This document shows positions 39,613-50,086 of a DNA stretch of 64,000 nt, piece by piece. The position numbers and the translations under genes were made by a program. Origin of the DNA: Sedimentibacter sp. MB35-C1 (GTDB taxonomy: Bacteria; Bacillota; Clostridia; Tissierellales; Sedimentibacteraceae); assembly GCF_030913635.1 (NCBI RefSeq), contig NZ_CP133188.1, forward strand, positions 2,728,001-2,792,000. The letters run 5' to 3'. The notes under the pieces were generated by a model that was given only the letters and a program-made list of their open reading frames with translations, had not been told where the DNA came from and did no database searches. Within the stretch, counting starts at the first letter, position 1, and each line of letters opens with the position of its first letter.

Positions 39613-40373
39613 GCCGTCCATAATTCTCTGACTTCATAGTTTTTTTCATCCAGCGAGTTTAAAACTTCATCATCAAACAGGCATTCTATTGATGGAAGTA
39701 TTATGTTTGCCGTATCCTTTAAATTGATCTTGCAACTTACTCCCGAAAGAACCCCTACTCCGATTGCACCAGAATTTTTAGCGAATAACATATCATTGTA
39801 GGAATCACCTACTATCGCAACTTCACTTGGTTCTAAGCCATACATCTTGCAAAATCTCTCACACATATCCTTGTGCGGTTTTCTTTTCATTATGCCATCA
39901 TATGCACCGACAAAATCAAAGCAACCATCAAGGTTAAGCTTATTAATCATATGTTCAGCAGACTGCATGGAATCTGCCGTAGCAATGCCCATCTTAATTC
40001 CCTTAGAATTCATGTGTCTGTATAATTCTTTTAAATCGACAATCTCTTTAAATTCAGCATCATCGCTTAGCACTTCTTTTCTCAAAAGCTCCGGAACATG
40101 TTTTTTAAATGCCTCTAAATCTACACTGCGATATTTATTAAGCACGAATTGAAGTTCCGCAGCCAAATCCTCATGAGATTTGTATGCCAACGCTCCAAAC
40201 GGTTCAACTCCGTAATCGGTAATTCCTATAGATTTTTTTAACATTCTAAATATTTCATCATCATGGAGATCGTACTCATCCATTATCGCCATAATAGTTT
40301 TTATTGCCGCATTTTCCCACAATGAGAAGTCAATCAGCGTTCCATCTTTGTCAAATAAAATTCCTTTTATCAT
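39609..40373 (-). CDS. HAD-family phosphatase
   Basis: This 254-residue haloacid dehalogenase-like hydrolase has motif I FDKDGTLIDF with the nucleophilic Asp, a cap domain at about 20-110, motif II GIATADS, and motif III/IV KPHKDMCERF and GDSYNDMLFA. The long cap resembles phosphoglycolate or pyrophosphate phosphatases. Substrate cannot be named. ATG is behind a GGAGGTG site. It is divergent from the prenyltransferase-like gene. Confidence 0.88.
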   Translation of the reverse strand: MIKGILFDKDGTLIDFSLWENAAIKTIMAIMDEYDLHDDEIFRMLKKSIGITDYGVEPFGALAYKSHEDLAAELQFVLNKYRSVDLEAFKKHVPELLRKEVLSDDAEFKEIVDLKELYRHMNSKGIKMGIATADSMQSAEHMINKLNLDGCFDFVGAYDGIMKRKPHKDMCERFCKMYGLEPSEVAIVGDSYNDMLFAKNSGAIGVGVLSGVSCKINLKDTANIILPSIECLFDDEVLNSLDEKNYEVRELWTA

Positions 40374-40607
40374 ATTTTCACCTCCTTTATTTTAATATTA
40401 CGCCTGGTTTGTAATTATCCAACATTGTGTTTGTAAAATAATTGTAAATCAAACTATATATATTATATCTTTTTTTCCTTTAGCAAGCCTTAATTTCACT
40501 TGGAGTATTATTATATTAAAAATAAAGAATAATGTTACTCATATGGTAATAATTATCTGTATTCTGTAAATAATACCACTATGCAGAAATCAAAGGAGAA
40601 GACTACT

Positions 40608-41249
40608 ATGAGAATACCAAAACATATAGGGCTTATACCCGACGGAAACAGAAGATGGGCGGAGAACAAAGGGCTTCAAAAACAGGACGGATATGAACAC
40701 GGACTTGATCCGGGACTACAGGCCTTAAGGCTGGCAAAAAAATACGGAATTAATGAAATTACATATTACGGTTTTACAACCGATAACTGCAAAAGACCGC
40801 GAAATCAGATTGATGCATTTGTCAAGTCATGCATCGACGCTGTCAACATGATTGCAGGGGAAAATGTATCTCTTCTGGTCATAGGCAACACAAATTCTGC
40901 AATGTTTCCAAAAGAATTATTAAAATATACAAAAAGAACAGTGCTTGGGAATGGAGAAACAAAGGTGAACTTTCTTGTTAACTACGGTTGGGACTGGGAT
41001 ATTTCCGCCATAGGTTCAGAAAATACAAGCAGAAAAAGTATTATGGACTCCCTTAATTCAAGAGATATCTCACGCATTGACCTGATACTCAGGTGGGGAG
41101 GAAGAAAAAGACTGTCAGGGTTCTTGCCTGTCCAATCCGTGTATTCAGATATATATACTATAAATGATCTATGGCCCGATTTCAAGCCAGAGCAGTTCCA
41201 CAACGCAATTAAATGGTACAACATGCAGGATGTAACCCTGGGAGGATAA
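40608..41249 (+). CDS. Short cis-prenyltransferase-like protein (UppS family)
   Basis: This 213-residue protein is related to undecaprenyl diphosphate synthase: PKHIGLIPDGNRRWAENKG holds Asp12, FTTDNCKRP aligns with FSTENWKRP, and RIDLILRWGGRKRLSGFLPV aligns with RTGGE-RISNFL. It is shorter than UppS (about 240-250). Arg replaces the glutamate normally in GGE-KR that coordinates magnesium. It may have altered product specificity or activity. I chose ATG 40608 with AAAGGAGAAG upstream; the earlier ATG at 40581 is within that leader. dxs elsewhere provides isoprenoid precursors. Confidence 0.82.
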   Translation: MRIPKHIGLIPDGNRRWAENKGLQKQDGYEHGLDPGLQALRLAKKYGINEITYYGFTTDNCKRPRNQIDAFVKSCIDAVNMIAGENVSLLVIGNTNSAMFPKELLKYTKRTVLGNGETKVNFLVNYGWDWDISAIGSENTSRKSIMDSLNSRDISRIDLILRWGGRKRLSGFLPVQSVYSDIYTINDLWPDFKPEQFHNAIKWYNMQDVTLGG

Positions 41250-41263
41250 AAAGTGGTTTTGCT

Positions 41264-41299
41264 TAAAAAGACGCGTCATGTTAGGACAGCGTCTTTTTA
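41264..41299. terminator. Bidirectional terminator between the prenyltransferase gene and yhbY
   Basis: Inverted repeat TTAAAAAGACGC/GCGTCTTTTTAT-like, 10-11 bp with a 14-base loop and T-runs on both strands, between convergent genes. Confidence 0.85.
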
Positions 41300-41308
41300 T
41301 ATGTTAAT

Positions 41309-41599
41309 CTATTTAGGCATATTTATTTGTTTTTCTTTTGACTCTCTGTATAGTACAAATTTATTGCCTATGCTTTGTACATATTCTGCACCGACAGCTG
41401 CTGCTATTTCATTTGCAGTGTCCTTAGCTTCCAGCATACTATTGTTTAATATGCTGATTTTTATCAGCTCTCTGGCTTCTAATGCATCGTCTATCTGCTT
41501 TATAACATTTTCTGTTACTCCGCCCTTGCCTATCTGCATTAATGAATCTATTTTATTAGCCAAAGATTTTAAATAACTTCTTTGCTTTCCTGTAAGCAT
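41309..41599 (-). CDS. yhbY: YhbY-family RNA-binding protein
   Basis: This 96-residue CRM-domain protein is related to YhbY, which associates with pre-50S particles during ribosome assembly. The conserved sequence is MLTGKQRSYLKSLANKIDSL, GKGGVTENVIKQIDDALEA and VQSIGNKFVLYRES. The gene follows obg, itself a ribosome assembly GTPase, by about 40 bases in the same direction. ATG behind AGGAGG. Confidence 0.92.
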   Translation of the reverse strand: MLTGKQRSYLKSLANKIDSLMQIGKGGVTENVIKQIDDALEARELIKISILNNSMLEAKDTANEIAAAVGAEYVQSIGNKFVLYRESKEKQINMPK

Positions 41600-41642
41600 C
41601 GTTCCTCCTAATAATAATTTACTACTTTCTTAATTGCTGATT

Positions 41643-42956
<1,314 letters not shown>

Positions 42957-42990
42957 TCACCCTATGTAGCCGCTCTCTGCTTTATAATAC

Positions 42991-43014
42991 AAAAAACCTA
43001 CCTTAACGGTAGGT
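42991..43014 (-). terminator. Terminator after rpmA
   Basis: On the minus strand ACCTACC/GGTAGGT with a 5-base loop, followed by TTTTTTG. It lies 12 bases after the rpmA stop and 70 bases before obg, so obg is only partly coexpressed with the ribosomal genes. Confidence 0.8.
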
Positions 43015-43025
43015 GCTTTTGCTTA

Positions 43026-43319
43026 TTATGCTTCTAATTCACTTGGATATACACTAACTTGTTTTCTTGTTTTGTCTTTTCTTTCGAACTTCACTTTTCC
43101 GCTTACCAGTGCGAACAATGTATCGTCGCTTCCGATACCTACATTTAAGCCTGGATGAAGCTTAGTTCCTCTTTGTCTTACAAGTATATTTCCCGCCAAT
43201 ACGAATTGACCGTCAGTTCTTTTTACTCCGAGTCTTTTAGAATTGCTGTCACGACCGTTTTTAGAGCTACCAACACCTTTTTTATGTGCAAATAACTGTA
43301 AATTTAATTTCAATAACAT
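43026..43319 (-). CDS. rpmA: 50S ribosomal protein L27 (pre-protein)
   Basis: This 97-residue L27 has the firmicute N-terminal extension [10 protein letters not shown] before [15 protein letters not shown]. In Staphylococcus, Prp removes this extension between F and A, and the new end reaches the peptidyl-transferase centre. The prp gene is immediately upstream. Core sequences [14 protein letters not shown] and [10 protein letters not shown] are conserved. ATG behind GGAGGTG. Confidence 0.97.
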   Translation of the reverse strand: MLLKLNLQLFAHKKGVGSSKNGRDSNSKRLGVKRTDGQFVLAGNILVRQRGTKLHPGLNVGIGSDDTLFALVSGKVKFERKDKTRKQVSVYPSELEA

Positions 43320-43321
43320 GG

Positions 43322-43651
43322 TTACACCTCCTCAAATTTAAGTGTAATATAATCGCTGTAATCTTCCAGTAATAATTCTATTCCTACCATGAAACACCTG
43401 TAAACAACATCGGTTTTATCATTGTTTACCAATGTTCTCAAACTCATCAGTCCGGTTTCTTCATCAACACTGTAGCTTATATTTTCAGCTTCAATTCCCG
43501 CAACTAAGTTGATTGAATTGAGAGCCGTATAGCTCAATATAGATACCGATGAGCACACTATGTCCATTCCATGTTCAGCGTAACCAGAGTGTCCTTCAAC
43601 AATAAAACCCTGGATTTCTTCGCCGGTTCTGTATATAGTAACTGTAATCAT
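43322..43651 (-). CDS. prp: Ribosomal-processing cysteine protease Prp
   Basis: This 109-residue protease has catalytic His21 and Cys33 in [18 protein letters not shown]. It cleaves the L27 N-terminal extension encoded by the adjacent rpmA. Short spacing on both sides (2-3 bases) puts it in one transcript with rplU and rpmA. Length is normal. Confidence 0.95.
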   Translation of the reverse strand: MITVTIYRTGEEIQGFIVEGHSGYAEHGMDIVCSSVSILSYTALNSINLVAGIEAENISYSVDEETGLMSLRTLVNNDKTDVVYRCFMVGIELLLEDYSDYITLKFEEV

Positions 43652-43654
43652 AGA

Positions 43655-43966
43655 CTAACCAACAATTTTTTCAATTTTAATCTGTGTATATGGTTGACGA
43701 TGTCCTTGTTTTTTTCTGTAGTCTTTTTTTGCTTTATATTTGAAAATAATTATTTTCTTTGCTTTATCCTGTTTTTCTACTAAGCCTTCAACTACAGCTC
43801 CGTCAACATATGGTTTTCCAACATTTAATTTACCTTCTTCTGCAACAAGTAAAACTTTATCAAATTTTACCTGCTCGCCTTCAGCAATGTTTAATTTTTC
43901 AACTCTTATAACATCGCCTTCCTGAACTCTGTATTGTTTTCCACCTGTTTCAATAACTGCGTACAT
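43655..43966 (-). CDS. rplU: 50S ribosomal protein L21
   Basis: This 103-residue protein starts with the family signature [18 protein letters not shown] and ends with [13 protein letters not shown] chose ATG 43966, seven bases after GAGGAGGTAAG; the longer ORF start lies within the leader. It is the first gene of rplU-prp-rpmA. Its promoter overlaps the end of the RNase E/G gene. Confidence 0.97.
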   Translation of the reverse strand: MYAVIETGGKQYRVQEGDVIRVEKLNIAEGEQVKFDKVLLVAEEGKLNVGKPYVDGAVVEGLVEKQDKAKKIIIFKYKAKKDYRKKQGHRQPYTQIKIEKIVG

Positions 43967-44040
43967 AAACTTACCTCCTCTTCCCAGTCTCGCCATTGCA
44001 GGCACATAAAGTTTAAACCTGATCCGTGCGGCTCTTACAA
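43967..44040 (-). promoter_or_regulatory. Candidate L21 leader RNA
   Basis: A leader of about 70 bases from the probable start to the ribosome site contains GAGCCGCACGG and GGCGAGACTGGGAAGAGG. Leaders with conserved structure upstream of rplU occur in Firmicutes and may bind the ribosomal protein. The assignment to that family is from position and general look only. Confidence 0.45.
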
Positions 44041-44046
44041 AATAAA

Positions 44047-44075
44047 AGTTTACCAAACAAATCCTTGTTTGTCAA
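44047..44075 (-). promoter_or_regulatory. rplU-prp-rpmA promoter
   Basis: TTGACA (44070-44075), a 17-base spacer and TAAACT (44047-44052) on the minus strand, beginning two bases after the RNase E/G stop codon. It resembles the rRNA promoters of this window. Confidence 0.85.
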
Positions 44076-44076
44076 C

Positions 44077-45576
44077 TTATTTTTGCTTTATTATGCTATT
44101 AATATAATCCAGTTTCCCCATTTTTTCAATAACTATTTCATCGGTAAGAATGTTCTCATCTTTCTTAAAATAAATTTTAATGCCGTACTTTTTTTCTATA
44201 CTTTCAACAATTTCCATACATTCATTAACTATCTTGTTTTTTGTAATACAGCCGGCACTTAATATTACTGCTTCACAAGAGGTATTTTTTTTGATTTTTT
44301 TAACTATGTTCTCCAGCTTAAAAGATATAAAAACTTTTGAACCCGTTCTTCCTCCACCTCTGCAATGTGAACACTCCTCTGTTATTATATTAAAAAAATT
44401 CTCTTTATCTTTTTTTCTTGTTATCTCCATAAGATTCAGTTTCGTCATGCCCAGAATGTTTGTTTTCGCCTTATCTTCCTTAAAAATCCGCTTGGCTTTG
44501 CTAATTATAAAATTTATATTTTCTTTGCTCTTAACATCTATAAAATCAATTATTATAATTCCACTGATATTCCTCAGTTTAACCTGTCTTCCTATCTCTT
44601 CAAGAGCCCCAAGGTTTATTTCTAATGCTGTTTGTTCCATATTTTTGCTTCCCACATATTTCCCGCTGTTTACATCTATTACAGTTAAGGCTTCTGTAAC
44701 ATCGATAAATATCGATCCTCCATTGTCAAGCTCAACCTTCCTTTCAAATAACATGCTTATCTGTTTTTCAACATTAAGCATTTCAAATGCTCCAGATGAT
44801 TCAATTATGGAAATGTTTTTAAACTTTTCAGAATCGTATCTTCCTATAAGTCCTAAAATATTATCCTTTGTTTTTTTATCATCCACATATATTTGATCTA
44901 CCGTGGAATCAACATAATCCAGAAATAATTTTTCAATCATTGAATTACTTTGGTGCAAGAGCTTTGGGGCGTAGGAATAATTGTATTCCTGCTCTATCTG
45001 AGCAAATACAGATGAAAGAAAATTATACTCCTTCTCAACTTCCTCTTTTGGACATCCCTCGGAGAATGTTCGGAATATCATCCCGTTTCCGTTCTTCATT
45101 ATCTCTTTCCCTATTTTTTCCAAGCGTATGCGCTCAGTAACATTATTTATTTTTTTGGAAATATTAATCTCTGTGCTCTTAGGTATAAGTGCAATGTATT
45201 TACCCGAAAGAGATACATCGGTTGTAACAGCAATATTTTTTTCCCCCATTGGCTCTCTAATAATCTGAACCAGAAGTTCATCTCCCTTTTTCAAAACCTT
45301 GCTTATATTTTTAACGTCTCTTTTTCTAATTTTCTTTTCTTTCAAGAATTTATCTGAAAGCAAATCATCTAAAAAAAGATACGCATTTTTTTCAAGTCCA
45401 ACATCCACAAAAGCTGCTTCCATTCCAGGAAGGATGTTAGCTACTCGTCCCTTGTAAATGTTTCGTATCACGCCTCTGTTAATTTTTTCTTCATGCACAT
45501 AATCGATTAGCCTGCCATCCTCTAAAATGGCAAACTGATCGAAGAATGCTGAACTATTAATTAAAATCTGTTTCAT
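44077..45576 (-). CDS. rng: Ribonuclease E/G family protein
   Basis: This 499-residue endoribonuclease has an S1-like region near residue 40 (RNIYKGRVANILPGMEAAFV), the RNase-H-like catalytic core with IFIDVTEALTVIDVNSG and IIIIDFIDVKSKEN carrying the metal-binding aspartates, and the zinc-link CSHCRGGGRTGS. It lacks the long C-terminal degradosome tail of E. coli RNase E, so it is Rng-like. It matures rRNA and tRNA and degrades mRNA. I chose ATG 45576 with GAGGGGC upstream; the longer ORF is eight codons longer. It lies between a radical-SAM-linked gene and rplU, as in other clostridia. Confidence 0.94.
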   Translation of the reverse strand: MKQILINSSAFFDQFAILEDGRLIDYVHEEKINRGVIRNIYKGRVANILPGMEAAFVDVGLEKNAYLFLDDLLSDKFLKEKKIRKRDVKNISKVLKKGDELLVQIIREPMGEKNIAVTTDVSLSGKYIALIPKSTEINISKKINNVTERIRLEKIGKEIMKNGNGMIFRTFSEGCPKEEVEKEYNFLSSVFAQIEQEYNYSYAPKLLHQSNSMIEKLFLDYVDSTVDQIYVDDKKTKDNILGLIGRYDSEKFKNISIIESSGAFEMLNVEKQISMLFERKVELDNGGSIFIDVTEALTVIDVNSGKYVGSKNMEQTALEINLGALEEIGRQVKLRNISGIIIIDFIDVKSKENINFIISKAKRIFKEDKAKTNILGMTKLNLMEITRKKDKENFFNIITEECSHCRGGGRTGSKVFISFKLENIVKKIKKNTSCEAVILSAGCITKNKIVNECMEIVESIEKKYGIKIYFKKDENILTDEIVIEKMGKLDYINSIIKQK

Positions 45577-45602
45577 AATGCCCCTCACATACTGATACAC
45601 CC

Positions 45603-46283
45603 TTATAGTATAGGCTCCATATCTTTATCAAGAGCATCTACTTTCATAATCGTATGATAATCCAGGTTAAACGCTCTATCATTTATAAGCTTTAGAAGCT
45701 CATCAACTTTCATACTTCCTGTTTCAGAAGTAATAAAAACAGCTTCTATCTTAGCTTTATTATCTCCGGATTTATCAGCCTTAAGATATCTTATATATTC
45801 TTTTGTGTTAATTTCTTTATTGACAAGCTTTTTTTTCTTGTTTTTTTTCTGCCTGATATAAACTACTCCTGTTTCTAGCATTTCAGATAACAGATTATTT
45901 AACCTATCCATATCTAAATTTTCAGATTCAATTCCTATTATATATTCTGCATAGGCACATCTTGCCATAATTGAGTTTGTATTATCTGAACAGCTGGACT
46001 TAATTATCTGCATTTCCTTGGGCATTACTGAATTCATTTTTCTTTTGAATTCCTCCGGAGGAAGATTTTCGTTTAGTTCGATCTCAAAATACTCCCCTAT
46101 GCTTTCTATTCCCAATGAAAGAGGAAATCCAAAGGATGTCTTCATATGTGGATTGAAACCTTCAGAATACTTTGCTCGAATTCCCGCTCTGTTAACAGAT
46201 CTCTGAATAAATCTTAACACGTCTAAATGTGATATATACTTCAAATTTCCAGTCTTACTATATTTATTTATTATTTTGCACAT
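45603..46283 (-). CDS. Radical-SAM-linked protein (DUF2344)
   Basis: This 226-residue protein matches the DUF2344/TIGR03936 group found next to the TIGR03960 radical SAM protein in Firmicutes. Recognisable are KYISHLDVLRFIQRSVNRAG and GFNPHMKTSFGFPLSLGIES. No biochemical function is known to me; a role with the radical SAM partner and in rRNA or tRNA modification is a guess. I chose ATG 46283; a GTG four codons upstream lacks a spaced ribosome site. The start overlaps the upstream gene end by about 20 bases. Confidence 0.88.
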   Translation of the reverse strand: MCKIINKYSKTGNLKYISHLDVLRFIQRSVNRAGIRAKYSEGFNPHMKTSFGFPLSLGIESIGEYFEIELNENLPPEEFKRKMNSVMPKEMQIIKSSCSDNTNSIMARCAYAEYIIGIESENLDMDRLNNLLSEMLETGVVYIRQKKNKKKKLVNKEINTKEYIRYLKADKSGDNKAKIEAVFITSETGSMKVDELLKLINDRAFNLDYHTIMKVDALDKDMEPIL

Positions 46284-48126
46284 GCGGACAGGCACCCCCT
46301 ATAAGTCTGTGATTGACACCGCAGTTTGTGCAACCGAGTCTGCAATCATGTGTTGTCATAGCTTCAAGTGATTTTTCATATTCGCTGATTAGATATTTCT
46401 TGCTTACGCCAACGTCAATAAAATCCCAAGGCAAAACTTCTGTAATCTCTCTCTGCCTTTTTGCAAAGAAATCAGGATCAACATTTGTTTCATTAAATGC
46501 TTCCATCCACTTATCAAAATCAAACATATCGTACCATCCGTCAAAACGGCATCCTTTTTCCCAAGCACTTATCAATACTTTGGATAGACGTCTGTCTCCA
46601 CGGGCAAACACTGCCTCAAGATAACTAAGCTTCGGCTCGTGATAACTAAAGGAAACTTTTTTATCTTTTATTTCTCTTTGCAGCATCTTAGCTTTATCAT
46701 AAAACTCTTCTATGCTGTTCTGAGCCGTCCATTGGAACGGAGTAAATGGTTTTGGAACAAAACAAGATGCACTTGAATTTATTTTAAGGTTGCCTTTTAT
46801 TTCTTCCTTAGGTCTTGCAAAAAACTTATCTTTTATTTTGTATGAAAGTTCCTTTATTCCCAGGACATCTTCCATAGTTTCACCGGGCAAGCCAATCATA
46901 AAATATAATTTAACCGTTGACCAACCTAATTTAAATGCAGTTTCAACAGGTCCCAAAATCTGCTCTTCTGTAAGGTTTTTATTGATTACATCTCTCATTC
47001 TCTGAGTTCCCGCTTCTGGAGCAAATGTAAGCCCGGACTTACGAACCTCCTGAAGCCTTTGTATTATATCGAATGTCATTGAATCAAGTCTAAGTGACGG
47101 CAGAGAAATACTTACATTATCATTTTCATATTTATCTAAAAGTTTTAAAGTAAGGTCTGGCAAGCATGAATAGTCACCAGAACTCAGTGATGTAAGTGAT
47201 ATTTCATCGTGTCCTGTAGAATTAAGCATGCTTTCTGCCTGATTAACAAGAGTATCGGACTTTTTCTCCCTTACAGGTCTGTAAACCATCCCCGCCTGAC
47301 AGAAGCGACATCCTCTTGTGCATCCTCTGAATAGTTCAAGAACTACTCTGTCATGAACAACATCAATGTAAGGAAGAATGCTTTTATCAGGATAATAAAC
47401 TTTGTCCATATCCTTTATTATTCGTTTTGTAATGATGTCCTTAGCATTATTGTTTAGTACTTTTCTTTCCTTAATAGTATTATCTTCATTATATACTTCC
47501 TCATAAAATTGAGGCACATATATTCCTTCAAGCTGTGAGGCTTTTTCTAAGAATTTAAGTTTGTTAAACCCGTTTAGTTTTTCCTTTTCATAAATACCCA
47601 AAAGCTCCGGCAGAAGTTCCTCTGCTTCTCCAACTGTAAATAAATCTACTATTTCGTGCAGTGGCTCCGGATTATATGCACAAGGTCCCCCGGCAATAAC
47701 AATGGGCATGTTGTCTGTTCTATCCTTTGATTTTAACGGTATTCCTCCCAGGTCAAGCATATTCAAAATATTTGTATAGCTCATTTCATACTGAAGGGTA
47801 AACCCTATAAAATCAAATTCTTTCAGCTCATCCTTGCTTTCCAATCCATATAAAGGTATGCTGTTTTTTCGCATTACTTCTTCCATATCAGTCCACGGTG
47901 CAAATACCCTTTCACACCAAACATTTTCAATGCTGTTTAGCATATGATATAAAATATGAAGCCCCGTATGCGACATCCCTACCTCGTAAACATCGGGAAA
48001 TGCAAAAGCAAATCTAACGCTTGTTTTTTCTTTGTCTTTAACAACCGAATTCAGTTCACTTCCTACATATCTTGCAGGTTTTTCCACACTTAACAACTCT
48101 CTGTCAAGCTTCTTTACATCTATCAT
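46264..48126 (-). CDS. B12-binding radical SAM protein (TIGR03960)
   Basis: This 620-residue protein has an N-terminal B12-binding-like domain (about 50-165) and a radical SAM core with cysteines C269, C273 and C276 in FRGCTRGCRFCQAGM. The opening KKLDRELLSVEKPARY is that of the TIGR03960 family, whose members occur in a conserved cluster with DUF2344, RNase G and ribosomal genes. The specific reaction is unknown. I chose ATG 48126 with GAAAGGATT upstream and the conserved opening directly after it; an ATG 37 codons upstream has no comparable support. Confidence 0.88.
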   Translation of the reverse strand: MIDVKKLDRELLSVEKPARYVGSELNSVVKDKEKTSVRFAFAFPDVYEVGMSHTGLHILYHMLNSIENVWCERVFAPWTDMEEVMRKNSIPLYGLESKDELKEFDFIGFTLQYEMSYTNILNMLDLGGIPLKSKDRTDNMPIVIAGGPCAYNPEPLHEIVDLFTVGEAEELLPELLGIYEKEKLNGFNKLKFLEKASQLEGIYVPQFYEEVYNEDNTIKERKVLNNNAKDIITKRIIKDMDKVYYPDKSILPYIDVVHDRVVLELFRGCTRGCRFCQAGMVYRPVREKKSDTLVNQAESMLNSTGHDEISLTSLSSGDYSCLPDLTLKLLDKYENDNVSISLPSLRLDSMTFDIIQRLQEVRKSGLTFAPEAGTQRMRDVINKNLTEEQILGPVETAFKLGWSTVKLYFMIGLPGETMEDVLGIKELSYKIKDKFFARPKEEIKGNLKINSSASCFVPKPFTPFQWTAQNSIEEFYDKAKMLQREIKDKKVSFSYHEPKLSYLEAVFARGDRRLSKVLISAWEKGCRFDGWYDMFDFDKWMEAFNETNVDPDFFAKRQREITEVLPWDFIDVGVSKKYLISEYEKSLEAMTTHDCRLGCTNCGVNHRLIGGACPHVQNNK

Positions 48127-48301
48127 GTTAATCCTTTCTATTTTGGCGGTGATTATTTGAGATTTATCTCTCACACTATTTATTCTGTTATATTGTACCA
48201 TATAAATTCTAAAATATTTTATCATACGCGAATTCAAATGACAACTTCAATTTATTTAACTGTACTCATGAAGTTTTAATTCTGCGTTTAGGACTATAAT
48301 T

Positions 48302-48333
48302 TTGTTGAAAAACCATGGCAAATATTATAATAT
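48302..48333 (+). promoter_or_regulatory. folC promoter
   Basis: TTGTTG (48302-48307) with an 18-base spacer to TATAAT (48326-48331), or TTGAAA (48305-48310) with 17 bases to TAATAT (48328-48333). Either would start transcription just upstream of the GGAGG before folC. Confidence 0.6.
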
Positions 48334-48359
48334 AAAATAAGAAAAAAACGGAGGCTGAA

Positions 48360-49673
48360 ATGAATTACGAAGAAGCAATACAATTTATTCATTCTACATA
48401 TAAATTTGGCTCTAAGCTAGGGCTTAAAAACATTACTAGGCTGACGGAACTTTTGGGCAATCCTCAGAACTCCTATAAAATAATACATGTTGCAGGCACT
48501 AACGGAAAAGGTTCCACCTGCAGCATGATACACGATGCTCTTATGGCATCTGGCTACAAAACAGGACTGTTTACTAGCCCGTACCTGGAGAAATTTACAG
48601 AAAGGATTCAGGTTAACAGACAGCAAATAGATGACAAAGCTTTGGCCAGAATTACAGGGCTCGTAAAAGAAAAAATAGATTTAATGATACAGGAAGGCTA
48701 CAATCACCCCACAGAATTTGAGGTTGTAACCGCCATTGGATTCAAATATTTTGAAGAGCAGGGAATTGACTTTCTTATTCTTGAAGTGGGAATGGGAGGA
48801 AGGTTTGATGCTACAAATGTGGTAAATAACACACTTGTTTCTGTAATAACCTCTATCAGCTATGACCACACGGAGTATCTTGGAGATACACTTGAAAAGA
48901 TAGCTTTTGAAAAATCCGGAATAATAAAAGAAGGCTCTGATGTAGTGGTGTACCCCCAGGGAAAATCTGTTGTTGATGTAGTAAAAAATACAGCAAAAAA
49001 TAAAAATGCCACTGTATACGAAGTGGAAAAGAGCAATGTTGAAAAATTAGGCGGGGACCTTTCAGGTCAGCGTTTTAAATATCTCAAAACAGATATATTT
49101 AATATTCCCGAAGCAAAAATACGCCTTTTGGGAGAACATCAGCTTTACAATGTATTGACAGCGTTACGAGCTCTTGAACTGGTCAAAAAAAGAGGCTACC
49201 ATGTCACTGAAAAAGCCATTATTGAAGGCTTTAACAACTGCCGCTTTGCAGGTCGATTCGAAGTAGTAAACGAAAACCCTGCTATAATTATTGACGGAGG
49301 GCACAACATAAACGGCATTGAATACTTTGCAAAAGCAGTAAGAGAAAACTTTGGAAACAGTAAAATAACTTTGTTTTTCGGAATGCTGAAAGATAAGAAC
49401 CCTGAGGAAGTACTTCCTTTGCTTATACCATTGTGCAATGAAATATTTACTTTGACTCCGAACAATCCACGTGCAATGAAATCAGACTTCCTTGCACGTC
49501 TTATAAGCAATCATTCAAATATTAAAGTTACAGCATTAGATGACTACGAAGACATTGTACCTGTATTAAAAAATACAGATAACGGCGACTGTATTTGTTT
49601 TGCAGGCTCACTGTACATGATAGGTGATGTAAGAACACTTTTAAGAAACAAAGGATTTGCCAATAAAATTTAA
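48360..49673 (+). CDS. folC: Folylpolyglutamate synthase / dihydrofolate synthase
   Basis: This 437-residue Mur-ligase-fold enzyme adds glutamate to dihydropteroate or folates. It has P-loop GTNGKGST at 46-53, FTSPYLEKFTERIQVN, FLILEVGMGGRFDATN and YDHTEYLGDTLEKIAFEK. Length is normal. It lies divergent from the radical SAM cluster and alone on plus, ended by a strong terminator at 49679-49722. It cooperates with folA and thyA at 37796-39148 in folate metabolism. Confidence 0.96.
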   Translation: MNYEEAIQFIHSTYKFGSKLGLKNITRLTELLGNPQNSYKIIHVAGTNGKGSTCSMIHDALMASGYKTGLFTSPYLEKFTERIQVNRQQIDDKALARITGLVKEKIDLMIQEGYNHPTEFEVVTAIGFKYFEEQGIDFLILEVGMGGRFDATNVVNNTLVSVITSISYDHTEYLGDTLEKIAFEKSGIIKEGSDVVVYPQGKSVVDVVKNTAKNKNATVYEVEKSNVEKLGGDLSGQRFKYLKTDIFNIPEAKIRLLGEHQLYNVLTALRALELVKKRGYHVTEKAIIEGFNNCRFAGRFEVVNENPAIIIDGGHNINGIEYFAKAVRENFGNSKITLFFGMLKDKNPEEVLPLLIPLCNEIFTLTPNNPRAMKSDFLARLISNHSNIKVTALDDYEDIVPVLKNTDNGDCICFAGSLYMIGDVRTLLRNKGFANKI

Positions 49674-49678
49674 ATACA

Positions 49679-49722
49679 GAAAAGAACGGCCATTTTATAA
49701 ATTTTACGTGCCGTTCTTTTTT
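49679..49722. terminator. Terminator between folC and mazF
   Basis: Stem AAAAGAACGGC/GCCGTTCTTTT, 11 bp with a loop of about 22 bases, flanked by T-runs on both strands. It serves convergent folC and mazEF. Confidence 0.85.
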
Positions 49723-49734
49723 ATATGTACTAAA

Positions 49735-50085
49735 CTAAAAATCTATTAGCCCCAAACTTATCTTCAAGCAATCATTTACTTCTCCCATAAGATTTTTATC
49801 AAAACGGCCTATCTTCTCCTTCAAACGTTTTTTATCGATGGTGCGAATTTGTTCAAGCAAAACAACAGAATCCTTAGGAAGGCTGAAGTCTTCAGAACTA
49901 ATTTCAATATGTGTAGGCAGCTTTGCTTTGTTAATCTGAGACGTAATTGCAGATACTATAACTGTAGGGCTATACCTATTCCCAATATCATTTTGTATTA
50001 CTAACACCGGCCTTACGCCTCCCTGTTCGGACCCAATGACCGGACTTAAGTCGGCGTAATACACATCTCCCCTTTTTACAATCAA
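49735..50085 (-). CDS. mazF: Endoribonuclease MazF/EndoA toxin
   Basis: This 116-residue toxin matches Bacillus Endo[41 protein letters not shown] and the C-terminal half [13 protein letters not shown]. The protein cleaves mRNA at specific short sites and is held by the antitoxin. I chose TTG at 50083-50085, right after the antitoxin stop and eight bases after GGGAAG. This gives [16 protein letters not shown], as in the Bacillus protein, and the 116-residue length matches. The upstream GTG overlaps the antitoxin. Confidence 0.95.
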   Translation of the reverse strand: MIVKRGDVYYADLSPVIGSEQGGVRPVLVIQNDIGNRYSPTVIVSAITSQINKAKLPTHIEISSEDFSLPKDSVVLLEQIRTIDKKRLKEKIGRFDKNLMGEVNDCLKISLGLIDF

Positions 50086-50086
50086 A

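Noticed and set aside
41253-41576. A plus-strand 107-codon frame with hydrophobic segments
   Set aside because: It is antisense to yhbY, a clear RNA-binding protein gene, and starts in the terminator.
44180-44896. A plus-strand 238-codon frame with membrane-like segments
   Set aside because: It is antisense to the RNase E/G gene, whose family motifs are unmistakable. Hydrophobic character is typical of antisense frames to Lys/Glu-rich genes.
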